Source of the DNA: Zoroaster sp. YZ-2022
Lineage: Eukaryota; Echinodermata; Asteroidea; Forcipulatida; Zoroasteridae
Assembly: GCA_029582265.1 (NCBI GenBank)
Contig: CM055823.1
Location: 26,772,569 to 26,836,568, forward strand
DNA: 64,000 nucleotides
Direction: 5' to 3'
Position numbers and translations under genes: made by a program. The notes beneath the pieces are model-generated. The model made no database searches. It saw only the letters and a program-made list of their open reading frames with translations, and was not told the origin of the DNA. The stretch's first letter is position 1, and the number at the start of each line of letters is the position of its first letter. Below, in pieces: positions 21,011-31,367 of the stretch.

Positions 21011-22178
21011 AATAATAATAATAATATAGCGCACGTATCCACCAAACTGGTGCTCAAGGCGCATTATATTATTACCCATGCTCATCAGGCTCATAAATCA
21101 TTCCTGAAACCATCTCAGCTCCCTGGGGAGTATACAGGGCGACTAAAAAAAAAGGTAATCCACAAATAATGGGTTAATATGACCAGGTTATGAGGTTTAT
21201 GATTATAAACATGATTGCATCATGAGGTAGGGGCTATTAGCTTTCCATTGATACCATCCTTGCATTCATGCGATCACACATCACTGAGCACCATTGTCTT
21301 GAAAATGGAACATCAAATTCCAAAATGTGCAGGTTGGTGAATAATGGGCCCAATGGGCAAACATCCAGAGGAATTAGGCTCATATCCAAACAGAGACAAG
21401 ATACGTAGGTTACAGGACACACATTTAAATGATTGAAAGAAAACATATCTTATTCATGATAATGATTTTATTTGATAAGATCAAATAAAAGTCAACATTC
21501 TGCGCATTGACCCAGCTATGGTGAGAAGAGCTGTGCAAGACATGCATCGTTGCCGTGGACTTTGTGTGGAGAGAGGAGGTGGACATGTGGAAGGTGTTGG
21601 TGCCCAAAGGGTTAATGATCTTATCAAATAAAATCATTATCATGAATAAGATATGTTTTCTTTCAATCATTTAAATGTGTGTCCTGTAACCTACGTATCT
21701 TGTCTCTGTTTGGATATGAGCCCAATTCCTCTGGATGTTTGCCCATTGGGCCCATTATTCACCAACCTGCACATTTTGAAATTTGATGTTCCATTTTCAA
21801 GACAATGATGCTCAGTGATGTGTGATCGCATGAATGCAAGGATGGTATCAATGGAAAGCTACATGTAATAGCCCCTACCTCATGATGCCATCATGTTTAT
21901 AATCATAAACCTCATAACCTGGTCATATTAACCCATTATTTGTGGATTACCTTTTTATTGAGTCGCCCTGTACAGCTCAATTGCTGCCATTACAGCGCAT
22001 ATAGGGCTAATCAAACACAACAACCAACTCTGCCCTCACAGGTACCCATTTTACCCCTGTGTGGAGAGAAGCAATTATGGTAAAGTGTCTTGGTCAAGGA
22101 CACAAGCACCATGGTCGCGGTTGGGATTCGAACCCACATTCTGACGACTCGGCCATCAGAACACAAATCCGATGTAGT
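21011..22178 (-). mobile_element. tRNA-derived SINE split by a foldback mariner element
   Basis: Tail at 21011 (ATT repeats on the reverse strand), body to 21134, then an 836-bp insertion, and the SINE resumes at 21971 through the B-box (GGATTCGAACC) to about 22178. Confidence 0.87.
21135..21970. mobile_element. Foldback Tc1/mariner-type element, arms about 350 bp
   Basis: The ends are CAGGGCGACT ... AGTCGCCCTG, with TA at 21133-21134 and 21971-21972. The left arm 21135-21482 and right arm 21618-21970 are nearly complementary; the spacer is 135 bp. The uninterrupted SINE sequence (GAGTATACAGCTC near 28000) proves the TA insertion point. The spacer reads DPAMVRRAVQDMHRC ... GGGHVEG, like the last residues of a Tc1/mariner transposase. 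Confidence 0.9.
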
Positions 22179-22383
22179 TTGTTATAATTTAGGGACAATA
22201 CACATTATAGTTTAGGGACTTCACAATCAACAGGCCATGGAATCGGAGTGCTTGTTTTAGATGAAATCAGTGGCTGAAAATGATACTCCACATGATAAGG
22301 TCATATTTCATTTCATTTTCATTTCATTTCATTTATTTGTTTCTTCTCAGTGTACATACAATGTGATATTCTACGTACATGTA

Positions 22384-22696
22384 TTAACCCTCCTATAGGT
22401 TTAACACTCAAAGACACTCAAAATTTGTATACTGTCTCTCTTAACCCATTTGCTTTGTGCAGTGCACTAAAATACATGCAAACACATGTGGCTGTGATAA
22501 GAGGTCAAACCCAAAGACACTCAAAATTTGTATGTAACTCCCAACCCATTGACTTTGTGCAGTGCACTCATACACAGCTGTGTGTGACTCTGTGGTTTGA
22601 CCTACCAATTGGCAATGCAACCAAAAATACTCAAGTGACTGTCTGTGAGTGCCTTGCTGACTGGGCCAAATTTCAGCCTGGGCATAGGAGGGTTAA
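22384..22696. mobile_element. Family B MITE, CACTCAAA-word interior
   Basis: TTAACCCTCCTATAGG ... CATAGGAGGGTTAA. It is related to the copy at 37250-37620. Confidence 0.78.
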
Positions 22697-22699
22697 TTA

Positions 22700-23120
22700 A
22701 CAATATATAGTATGTTACATACAAAGAGAAAGGAAGTGATCTAAAAAACCTTGATAGGCTTAACGAGTAGAGCCACTCCGTTGTGCAGAAAATATATATA
22801 ATAGTATAATATAAATAATAGATTAATAACAGATTGATAGATAGATCAACTGAAATAAGGTATATAGCAAAATTCAGAACATAATATAAGAAGCTTACTT
22901 AATAGCTACTTGAATAATATGCACTAAGATTCTTTTTGTACAATATGTATACACAGAATTTTAATTACACAGTTTATAAGAAAGTGGTTTTGGTTTTGCA
23001 ATCTGATCAGTTTCACAAGGATGTGAATACCATAAAACTTCACTAGAAGTAGACTTGAGGAAAGTGTTCCGAGTGTTCTGGGATAGTATTGTGATGCTAT
23101 TATCAGTTACATATGTGCGT
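22700..23120. other. AT-rich spacer, nothing recognised
   Basis: Simple A/T-rich sequence; no open frame, inverted repeat or known repeat family seen. Confidence 0.6.
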
Positions 23121-23125
23121 GTACA

Positions 23126-23659
23126 TTAGTGGCAAGTTGCTAAAGAGGTCAAAACCAGTCAACTGCCTGTTTTGACTGTTGACCCAAATGTGCACACAGG
23201 GGCATCTTTGACTGGTTTTTACTGTCATTTTGACCACCCTGAACAATACCAGACAAAACCAGTCAAAAACGGTCGACTCATTTTAACCTGTAAATGTACT
23301 AAGGTTTTACAGTGTTGAACTTTTAACCAGTTCGCGTCGGAGGCCGTGTATACATGCAATTTTTTTTTGCACCACGGATCGGAGAGCGTCTAAACACGCC
23401 ATAGGAAACTCCGATATATTTGTATGCATGCTCGGTTGAGCCACGCGTGTACAGTGACATGCTCGGAAGACGTGGCCATGCACTGTGGAAGCTTCCATTA
23501 ACGTGTGTGTGGGAAAAAGAAACGCGCACAGGGGCCCAGAAAAACTTTTTTATTCCCGACGCGAACTGGTTAAGTGCACTTCATGTACCATGGCAAGTAC
23601 AGTTGTATATCAACATTTTGACAGATTTTTTTTTTACCCTTGCAGTCACAGAAGGGTTA
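23126..23659. mobile_element. Family B MITE remnant carrying a family C insertion
   Basis: GTCAAAACCAGTCAACTGCC interior like 6543-11058; the left end is degraded and the right end is GAAGGGTTAA. It is interrupted at 23327-23569 by a TTAA element. Confidence 0.65.
23327..23569. mobile_element. TTAA MITE, CCAGTTCGCGTC termini (family C)
   Basis: TTAA 23323-23326 and 23570-23573; CCAGTTCGCGTC ... GACGCGAACTGG. Nested in a family B MITE at a TTAA that is single elsewhere (ACTTTTAAGTGCAC). Confidence 0.85.
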
Positions 23660-24202
23660 AAAATATTAATGACTACATTCATTATTATTCTCAAATCAGA
23701 GCATGCTGATCAAAACGTTGAGTTGTAACCTCCAGTTCTTTTCAGAACTAATTACTACTCAATTTGAGAATTTCAAATGTCACCTCAAACAGTCTTGACT
23801 CATATGTGTATGTTATGGCATACATGTACCAGTCATGACCTACATATGTACATTGTACATGTACAATGTGTACAAATTATGCACAAATATGGTAGTGTTA
23901 CTTAGATTCACACAAAAAACACAATTGTATAGCCTTCACCAAGACTCGTCGGTTTGGTCGCATAATTTTGCCACGCTTAGCTATCTGAACTCCAGCATCC
24001 CTGCACACAGTGAACTTACATGCATGGATCCATATAAAAGTTATTTTACATAACAAATGTTACGTGTGTAATACATTGTACATGTATTGTGAATTAATAT
24101 ATATGCATGAGCGGACATGCATGCATGAGGGGACATGCATAAAGAAGATCCATACTAGTCTGTTACAGAGGCAAGACATATCAATTCCACTCAGGTTGTT
24201 AG

Positions 24203-24925
24203 TGAAATAATCATTTCAGTAGTCAAATAATCATTTCAGTAGTGAAATAATCATTTCGGTAGTGAAATAATCATTTCAGTAGTCAAATAATTATTTCAGT
24301 AGTCAAATAATCATTTCAGTAGTCAAATAATCATTTCAGTAGTCAAATAATCATTTCAGTAGTCAAATAATCATTTCAGTAGTGAAATAATCATTTCAGT
24401 AGTCAAATAATCATTTCAGTAGTGAAATAATCATTTCAGTAGTCAAATAATCATTTCAGTAGTGAAATAATCATTTCAGTAGTCAAATAATCATTTCAGT
24501 AGTCAAATAATCATTTCAGTAGTGAAATAATCATTTCAGTAGTCAAATAATCATTTCAGTAGTCAAATAATCATTTCAGTAGTCAAATAATCATTTCGGT
24601 AGTGAAATAATCATTTCGGTAGTCAAATAATCATTTCAGTAGTGAAATAATCATTTCAGTAGTCAAATAATCATTTCGGTAGTGAAATAATCATTTCGGT
24701 AGTGAAATAATCATTTCGGTAGTGAAATAATCATTTCAGTAGTCAAATAATCATTTCAGTAGTCAAATAATCATTTCAGTAGTGAAATAATCATTTCGGT
24801 AGTCAAATAATCATTTCAGTAGTGAAATAATCATTTCAGTAGTCAAATAATCATTTCGGTAGTGAAATAATCATTTCGGTAGTGAAATAATCATTTCGGT
24901 AGTGAAATAATCATTTCAGTAGTTC
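24203..24925 (+). repeat. 20-bp satellite-like array, about 36 copies
   Basis: Unit AGTCAAATAATCATTTCAGT with two variable sites (AGTC/AGTG and CAGT/CGGT). The unit core TGAAATAATCATTTCA is almost palindromic. Flanks carry no matching gene. Confidence 0.96.
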
Positions 24926-25030
24926 AATACATACTGTACATTGTATTGTGCATTGTTTATCTCTGAGTCAGATTGTATTCATTTACTCTGGCAGTGGCTT
25001 GGTACAGTGCATCAAAACATAGTCAAAACA

Positions 25031-25197
25031 TTAAACAGACAGTATCGTCACGATCAGAGCAGGCTTTCAACAGGGCATGGAATCGGTGTCCTACATTAGT
25101 TTAAGAAGAACACAGTGACTGAAAATTACTGACTTATTTATGCAGCAGCAAAGGTAATATGACCTTATCACGTGGGAAATTATTTTCAGTCACTGAG
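25031..25197. mobile_element. GGCATGGAATCGG-family MITE, right end replaced by a family A MITE
   Basis: CAGTATCGTCACGATC left end; after CAGTCACTGAG the sequence becomes TTAACCCTAAC. Confidence 0.65.
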
Positions 25198-25580
25198 TTA
25201 ACCCTAACCACCCCATATCCGCCAAAATTCTCCAAGGGGCACTTTTTTGGAAACATTCAGCACTGTTGGGAACTGGTACTTTCACCTCTTCAAATGGGGC
25301 AAAATTACTACCTGGCAAGAAGTACAGGTCATAAGTGCTGAATATGAAAGATCAATGAAAATGCATAGTGCATATTGAAGATAAGGGCATGTAACCTACA
25401 TGTAGGGAGTTAGGAAGGATTCAGGTTATGTGTAAGCAAATGGGCCTCGTGAGTTAGGAAGGATTCAGGCTATGTGTAAGCAAATGGGCCAAGCGAGTTA
25501 GGAAGGATTCAGGTTATGTGTAAGCAAATGGGCCTAGGGAGTTAGGAAGGATTCAGGTTATGTGTTACAAGCAAATGGGC
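25198..25580. mobile_element. Family A MITE with four-unit internal repeat, right end unclear
   Basis: TTAACCCTAACCACCCC at 25198. From 25405 four copies of GAGTTAGGAAGGATTCAGG plus TATGTGTAAGCAAATGGGCC follow at about 50-bp spacing. No clean right terminus. Confidence 0.55.
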
Positions 25581-25870
25581 CAATGTGCGAAACATCAAAC
25601 TTCTGTATCGGGTTGTGTTAGGGGGAGTGGCTAAGTTGCAAACAGCGATTGGGTCAATTTATGGCCTCTCTTTTATGGTTGATTGCAAAATAGTAAATGT
25701 GTATCAAGGGCTACAATGCACATGCACTGCCTTTTCACAACTTATGAACAGATAAAATAATTAACCAGATTACATACAAAGTCCATACATGATGAAATAT
25801 GTATGTCTTTTCAAATTTTTAAATAATGTACATGCATTACATGTAATGTCATAACGGATTTAGAGTAAAC

Positions 25871-26615
25871 ATGGGCGATATCGATTTTCTTTTTTCATCA
25901 ACGATATATCGGCAAACATATATCGCGATTTTCGATAATATTTTTTAATTCATGGAGGATTGCTTTAGAGCCGATAACCACAGGTATGTACATTGTACCC
26001 TCCTATAAACGTCACAATAAATCGCAAATTCATTTGCAAAGCGTGTATGTACTTCTGAAGTAGTTCGCTTTTGTTTCTCACTTCCAAAAGCTGAAAAGAC
26101 TGTTCTAATTTTGTTTCCATGGAAATTCCGACTTTTAAAACCCTCCTATTATCAGTGTTGTTCTTTACAAAATGGACCCATACTTCAAAATGTCACAACT
26201 GGGACATATTGCAGTACACACTTTCTTATCTAAAGATTAATGGCATAGCCCAAGGCTCTTCAGAGAGATGAGGTCAACTGAAGCAGCCACCTGCTTTGTT
26301 TCGTTGCAAGGCTAACTTGAAATAAACCAGTGCAGTAACTTGGGGTATACACATACTGTGTGAAAGTCAGAACACTTTGTTTTTGTCCCATACCCAGGGG
26401 CATTTTGGGTATCCATGTACCATTCTTGTGTACAGTATGCAATATTTTGAGGCATGCATAGAAAAAGCATTGTGTACTTAGCAGTTTTTGTTTTTGTAGC
26501 ATTTTGGAGACTGCATGTATACAAGGGTTTTAATCGCGATATAGTTTAAAAAAATTAAAAAAAGGTTTTCGATATTGTAATCGAATAAAATAAAAAAAGG
26601 TATCGCTATACAATT
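25871..26615. mobile_element. hAT-like MITE relative, opposite orientation, split by a family B MITE
   Basis: GGGCGATATCGATTTTC, ATCGGCAAACATATATCGCG and AAGTAGTTCGCTTTTGT match 60244-60580 reversed; it continues after 26536 (AATCGCGATATAG). Confidence 0.65.
26138..26536. mobile_element. Family B-like MITE inside a hAT-like element
   Basis: TTTTAAAACCCTCCTATTATC ... ACAAGGGTTTTAA. It splits the CGATAT-rich element of 25871-26615. Confidence 0.6.
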
Positions 26616-27279
26616 GTTAATAAATACATACATGGCTGAACCATGCATAGATGGAAGTATTGAACACCACCATTTAGAAATGACTGGGGACACACCCTTC
26701 AAAGGCCTTCTGTAGTTTGTTTAGGAAAATCACGGGTTCAATTTCAATTTCATTATTGAAACTGCCCTCAAGATAGTTTCACTAGTAAAATCAATTGTGC
26801 TAATGCGGCCGGTATATGTTTCCTTCTGAGAATAGAGGTATTTTATGAGACATGTAAATTATACCCGTTGGACGTTTATTATTGTTATTGTACAGTGTAG
26901 TTGTTTTACTGAGTACCTGGCATTTTATGCCTTGTTTTCTTGTGTGCATAGAGGCATTTATTTATGACAGATGGAGCAATATGCCCTGTGGACATTAATT
27001 ATTATTATTGTACAGTGTACAGTGTAGTTACATGTATTTTACTGGGAACTGAATACTATTGTATGATGATAACAACATTGGCAAATACTAGGCATGGCAT
27101 TTACATATGTGTCAATGAATATTGCATGACGCATATTGGCTGTATTTACATGTAGTATGGAAAATAATCCAAAATACTACAGCAATATGGATTCAGATAA
27201 AAAATAGTACATATTAAAAAATAATTCAAGCCTAGCACCAAACATCCTCCGAAATTTCTGGTCGCACTAAAAAAAGACC

Positions 27280-27452
27280 GGCTATATAAAAAAGACCGGC
27301 CAAATAAAAAAGACCGGCCAAATAAAAAAGACCGGCCAAATAAAAAAGACTGGCCAAATAAAAAAGACCGGCCAAATAAAAAAGACCGGCCAAATAAAGA
27401 AGACCGGCCAAATAAAGAAGACCGGCCAAATAAAAAAGACTGGCCAAATATT
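27280..27452 (+). repeat. 18-bp tandem array, about 9 copies
   Basis: Unit GACCGGCCAAATAAAAAA with few changes (GACTGG, AAAGAA). The core GGCCGGTC/GACCGGCC is palindromic. Confidence 0.93.
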
Positions 27453-27819
27453 GTGGAAATGGAAGGTTCCATTCTTAAAATGTAGGATTCGTTTACATGT
27501 TTTGTGAATTTGAAAACGTTTAGTGAATTTATTTTTGTGTACGTGTGTACACAACTAAATGTTGATAATGCTTGTACACAACCAGGAATGACGATGTTTC
27601 AAATGTAACATTTTCTTGGCTTCAAATGTAACATTTTCTTGGCTTCAAATGTAACATTTTCTTAGGCGTTTTGTACCTTTTGTGTACACTTGGATTTACT
27701 TCATCTCTCTTTTATGTACATGTATGTACATTTTTTGTTAGTTTGTTTTACTGATTTTTTTAAAACAAAAATCACACATATTTGACACAAATTACACATA
27801 ATGAAACTGTTTGTTCATT

Positions 27820-27820
27820 C

Positions 27821-27874
<54 letters not shown>

Positions 27875-28209
27875 TGTGGACTTATATAGCGCATGTATCC
27901 ACCAACTAAGTGGTGCTCAAGGCGCATTATATTATTAGCCCTGCTCATGAGGCTCATAAGGCTCATAAATCATTCCTGAAACCATCTCAGCTCCCTGGGG
28001 AGTATACAGCTCAATTGCTGCCATTACAGCGCATATAGGGCTAATCAACCAACTCTGCCCTCACAGGTAGCCATTTAATCCCTGGGTGGAGAGAAGCAAT
28101 TATGGTTAAGTGTCTTGCTCAAGGACACAAGTGTCACGGCCGGGATTCGAACCCACATTCTGCTGCTAACACCAAAACTTGAGTCCGGTAAGCTAGACCG
28201 CTCGGCCAC
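27820..28209 (-). mobile_element. tRNA-derived SINE, tRNA-like head best preserved
   Basis: (AAT)n at 27822-27872, then the body, with the head ending at 28209. Read on the minus strand the head is GTGGCCGAGCGGTCTAGC ... GGTTCGAATCCC, close to class II tRNA A and B boxes. Confidence 0.88.
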
Positions 28210-28418
28210 GACATTCCACAATGTACCAAGAGTTGCAAAGAGACAATTTTCGTGTAACATTTTCTCAGTCATTTCCTGCTTTTTGTGTCAGTACTGTACA
28301 TGTACATTCCACCTCTGTTTATGTGCACATTTTTGTGTTAATTTATGCTCTATAGTTTGCTATATTTCAAAAGGAGGGAGATATACATGTACAATGTAAA
28401 TTGGTCTTTCCACACTGA

Positions 28419-28735
28419 CCCTCCTACACATGGAGGCCACTCCGATCCACAAAATTCTGTTCTTGAGCAACCTTCAGTACATACATGTACAAGCCTGCTG
28501 TCCTTTCCAAGTAATCTTACAAAATCAACTGTGTGCCACCCAAGGCCACTGTAAATGTTTGAACATATTTAGTATGGCCTGCAATGTATCGATGGGAGAC
28601 CACCTTACCCTGCAATCTCAGTGGTGTGACAGTGCACAGAAGGGTAACCATAGGAGGCCACTGGCAACAGCTAATGGCTTGGAGTGGCCTGAATGGGTTG
28701 TTTCAAAAATTGCACTGATTGTAGGAGGGTTCTAA
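28419..28735. mobile_element. Family B MITE, GGCCACT-word interior
   Basis: GACCCTCCTACACATGG ... GATTGTAGGAGGGTT. The flanking TTAA is lost on both sides. Confidence 0.68.
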
Positions 28736-28878
28736 TGGGTATATATGGAGTGTGACATGGGAGGGTCAAATAAAGGCAACTATATTGTCCCGATCTATAC
28801 ATTCTTAAGAATTTAATGATTGTGCATGCCAAATAATAAGAAAATGTTATTGGTACTTAAGAAATTGCAGGATCATCT

Positions 28879-29798
28879 TTAACCCTAACCTTCCCAAATC
28901 CTCCAAAATCCTCTTTGCTAAAGTGAAGGATTTTGAAGGATTGAGGTTACATGCTACATGCTCTTTGCTAAAGTGAAGGATTTTGAAGGATTGAGGTTAC
29001 ATGCTACATGCTCTTTGCTAAAGTGAAGGATTTTGAAGGATTGAGGTTACATGCTACATGCTCTTTGCTAAAGTGAAGGATTTTGAAGGATTGAGGTTAC
29101 ATGCTACATGCTCTTTGCTAAAGTGAAGGATTTTGAAGGATTGAGGTTACATGCAACATGCTCTTTGCTAAAGTGAAGGATTTTGAAGGATTGAGGTTAC
29201 ATGCTACATGCTCTTTGCTAAAGTGAAGGATTTTGAAGGATTGAGGTTACATGCAACATGCTCTTTGCTAAAGTGAAGGATTTTGAAGGATTGAGGTTAC
29301 ATGCTACATGCTCTTTGCTAAAGTGAAGGATTTTGAAGGATTGAGGTTACATGCTACATGCTCTTTGCTAAAGTGAAGGATTTTGAAGGATTGAGGTTAC
29401 ATGCTACATGCTCTTTGCTAAAGTGAAGGATTTTGAAGGATTGAGGTTACATGCTACATGCTCTTTGCTAAAGTGAAGGATTTTGAAGGATTGAGGTTAC
29501 ATGCTACATGCTCTTTGCTAAAGTGAAGGATTTTGAAGGATTGAGGTTATTAGGCATACTTGCCTTTCCATGGTACATGTACATCCATGTTTGTTGTAGT
29601 GATTGCAAGGTCAGTGCTTGGGTCATTGGACACTGTTTATTTTTTCCATGCATGCATGCAGGGAGGGTCCCTGGCCATGTACATGTATCACAGATTAGAA
29701 ACACATGTGTGCATGTACATGTCATGTGCTTGCTTTACTACTGAAGGATTTTGGAGGATTCAGGTTAAATGTGTAAGCAAGTGGGCCTAGGGAGTTAA
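28879..29798. mobile_element. Family A MITE containing an expanded 50-bp minisatellite
   Basis: TTAACCCTAACCTTCCC at 28879 and CCTAGGGAGTTAA near 29795. It is a reverse-orientation relative of 17526-17918, in which the AAGTGAAGGATTTTGAAGGA segment occurs two or three times instead of about thirteen. Confidence 0.8.
28909..29551 (+). repeat. 50-bp tandem repeat, about 13 copies
   Basis: Unit CTCTTTGCTAAAGTGAAGGA + TTTTGAAGGATTGAGGTTAC + ATGCTACATG, nearly identical throughout apart from CTACATG/CAACATG variants. Confidence 0.95.
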
Positions 29799-30383
29799 GA
29801 CATTATGTTTGTAACACGGGCAGACATTTTGTTCTAAGATTGACAGGAAAGTGATAATAGAATTAAACAGTTTACTGAAATGCTTTATAATCTTAAAGAA
29901 GATCCCCCTTGTAATTATAATGTCACACTTGTGTACGCATTAGTGTAGACATACCCAAATACATTTCTATGGAAATCATTGAAATCCAAAATGTAAATGA
30001 CGGCAGTTGAAGGGTGGGCACTTCAAATTTGCCAAGGTCCGGGCACGTACATTTGTACAACATGTGGGACAGAATTTAGTTCAAAGACCAATTCTATCAT
30101 ATCACGATTGACATCATATCATACCAGATACAGTTGCCACGCAAAACTGCTGTAAATTAAATAGTGCTACTCTTAGGCTCTTAGCGTGTATTTCACTATC
30201 ACAGTACCTTAACTTGGTTTTTACATTATGTAAGGTACTTTACCCATATCTACATGGAGATGTTTACCTGTATCTTGTTTTACGCTAAATTTAATAATGC
30301 ATACTGTCTATGTATATTCACACTTACGTCATTCAGTTACATGTACATATATCTTCTTAAGAGGCAACATACTTTAATGTTTT

Positions 30384-30703
30384 TTAACCCTACTACTACT
30401 ACAAGGGTCAAAATCAATCAAAATGTTGATATACTCCCCAAGGTACATGTATATCTAGTGCACTTAAAAGTCAAACACTGTCAAACCTTATGTGTAGTAA
30501 GTACATTTACAGGTCAAAATGAGTTGACTGTTTTTGACTGGTAAAAGCATTGTCTCGTGTTGTTGAGGGTGGTCAAAATGACAGTAAAAAAGTCAACAAT
30601 GCCCCTGTGTGCACATTTGGGTCAACAGTCAAAACAGGCAGTTGACTGGTTTTGACCTCTACAGCAACTTTCCACTAAAGTGCATCAATAGTAGGAGGGT
30701 TAA
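30384..30703. mobile_element. Family B MITE, GTCAAAA-word interior
   Basis: TTAACCCTACTACTACTAC ... AATAGTAGGAGGGTTAA. It gives the uninterrupted sequence used to define the 6764-10953 and 23327-23569 insertions. Confidence 0.78.
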
Positions 30704-30726
30704 CGAGTACTGTTCATTCTATTTTT

Positions 30727-31050
30727 TAACCCTTCTACATGTATGACTGGGTAAAAAGGGTAAAAATTTGTCCAAATTTTCATATACTGTACATGTACAT
30801 GCCAAGGTATACATACTACAACAGCCAAGGTATACACATGTATCTATCTAGTGCACTTAAAAAGTCGAACACTGTTTTGATATGTATGTGTAGTAAGTAC
30901 ATTTACAGGTCAAAATGAGTCGACCGTTTTTTGACTGGTAAAAGCACTGTCTGGTATTGTTGAAGGTGGTCAAAATGACAGTCAAAACCAGTCAAAAATG
31001 ACCCTGTGTGCACAACAGGACTCAACAGCCAAAAACACTTTGACTGTACA
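30727..31050. mobile_element. Family B MITE, right end truncated
   Basis: TTAACCCTTCTACATGTATG start and the GTCAAAATGACAGTCAAAAC interior. The right terminus is missing about 70 bp before the PACSIN start exon. Confidence 0.6.
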
Positions 31051-31122
31051 CAAATTATTGTCACCTAAATTTTTGTGTTATTTTTTGATTCCTCAATGAC
31101 CTCTGCTCTTGTTTTGATACAG

Positions 31123-31367
31123 GTCTCATAATTGACCTACCTACTACATATCCACAATGTCGGAGTACAGTGAAGAAGGCCCACTGTCAAATGAGGGCAG
31201 CTTCTGGGAGATTGGTCAGTACAGGCGGACGGTCAAACGCGTGGACGACGGTTACCGACTGTGCGGGGAACTCATGCTGCTTATTCAAGAGCGGAGCGAG
31301 ATTGAGCGCAAGTATTCAAAATCCCTCAAGCACTGGTCCAAGCGCTGGAACGAGCTAATTGATAAAG
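31123..31367 (+). CDS. PACSIN: PACSIN exon with start codon and 34 nt of 5' UTR
   Basis: The acceptor TTTTGATACAG ends at 31122 and the ATG is at 31157, so an upstream non-coding exon and the promoter lie to the left and were not located. It encodes residues 1-70 plus one base: an acidic N-terminus, SFWEIGQY and [20 protein letters not shown], the first F-BAR helix. The donor is GTAATT. Confidence 0.93.

Noticed and set aside
24203..24925. CRISPR-like array
   Set aside because: The repeats are contiguous 20-bp units with no spacers, in animal DNA.
28130..28209. tRNA genes at the SINE heads (also near 130, 4690, 22130 and 63480)
   Set aside because: A and B boxes are present but the acceptor stem and arms do not fold, and the sequence continues into a common SINE body.
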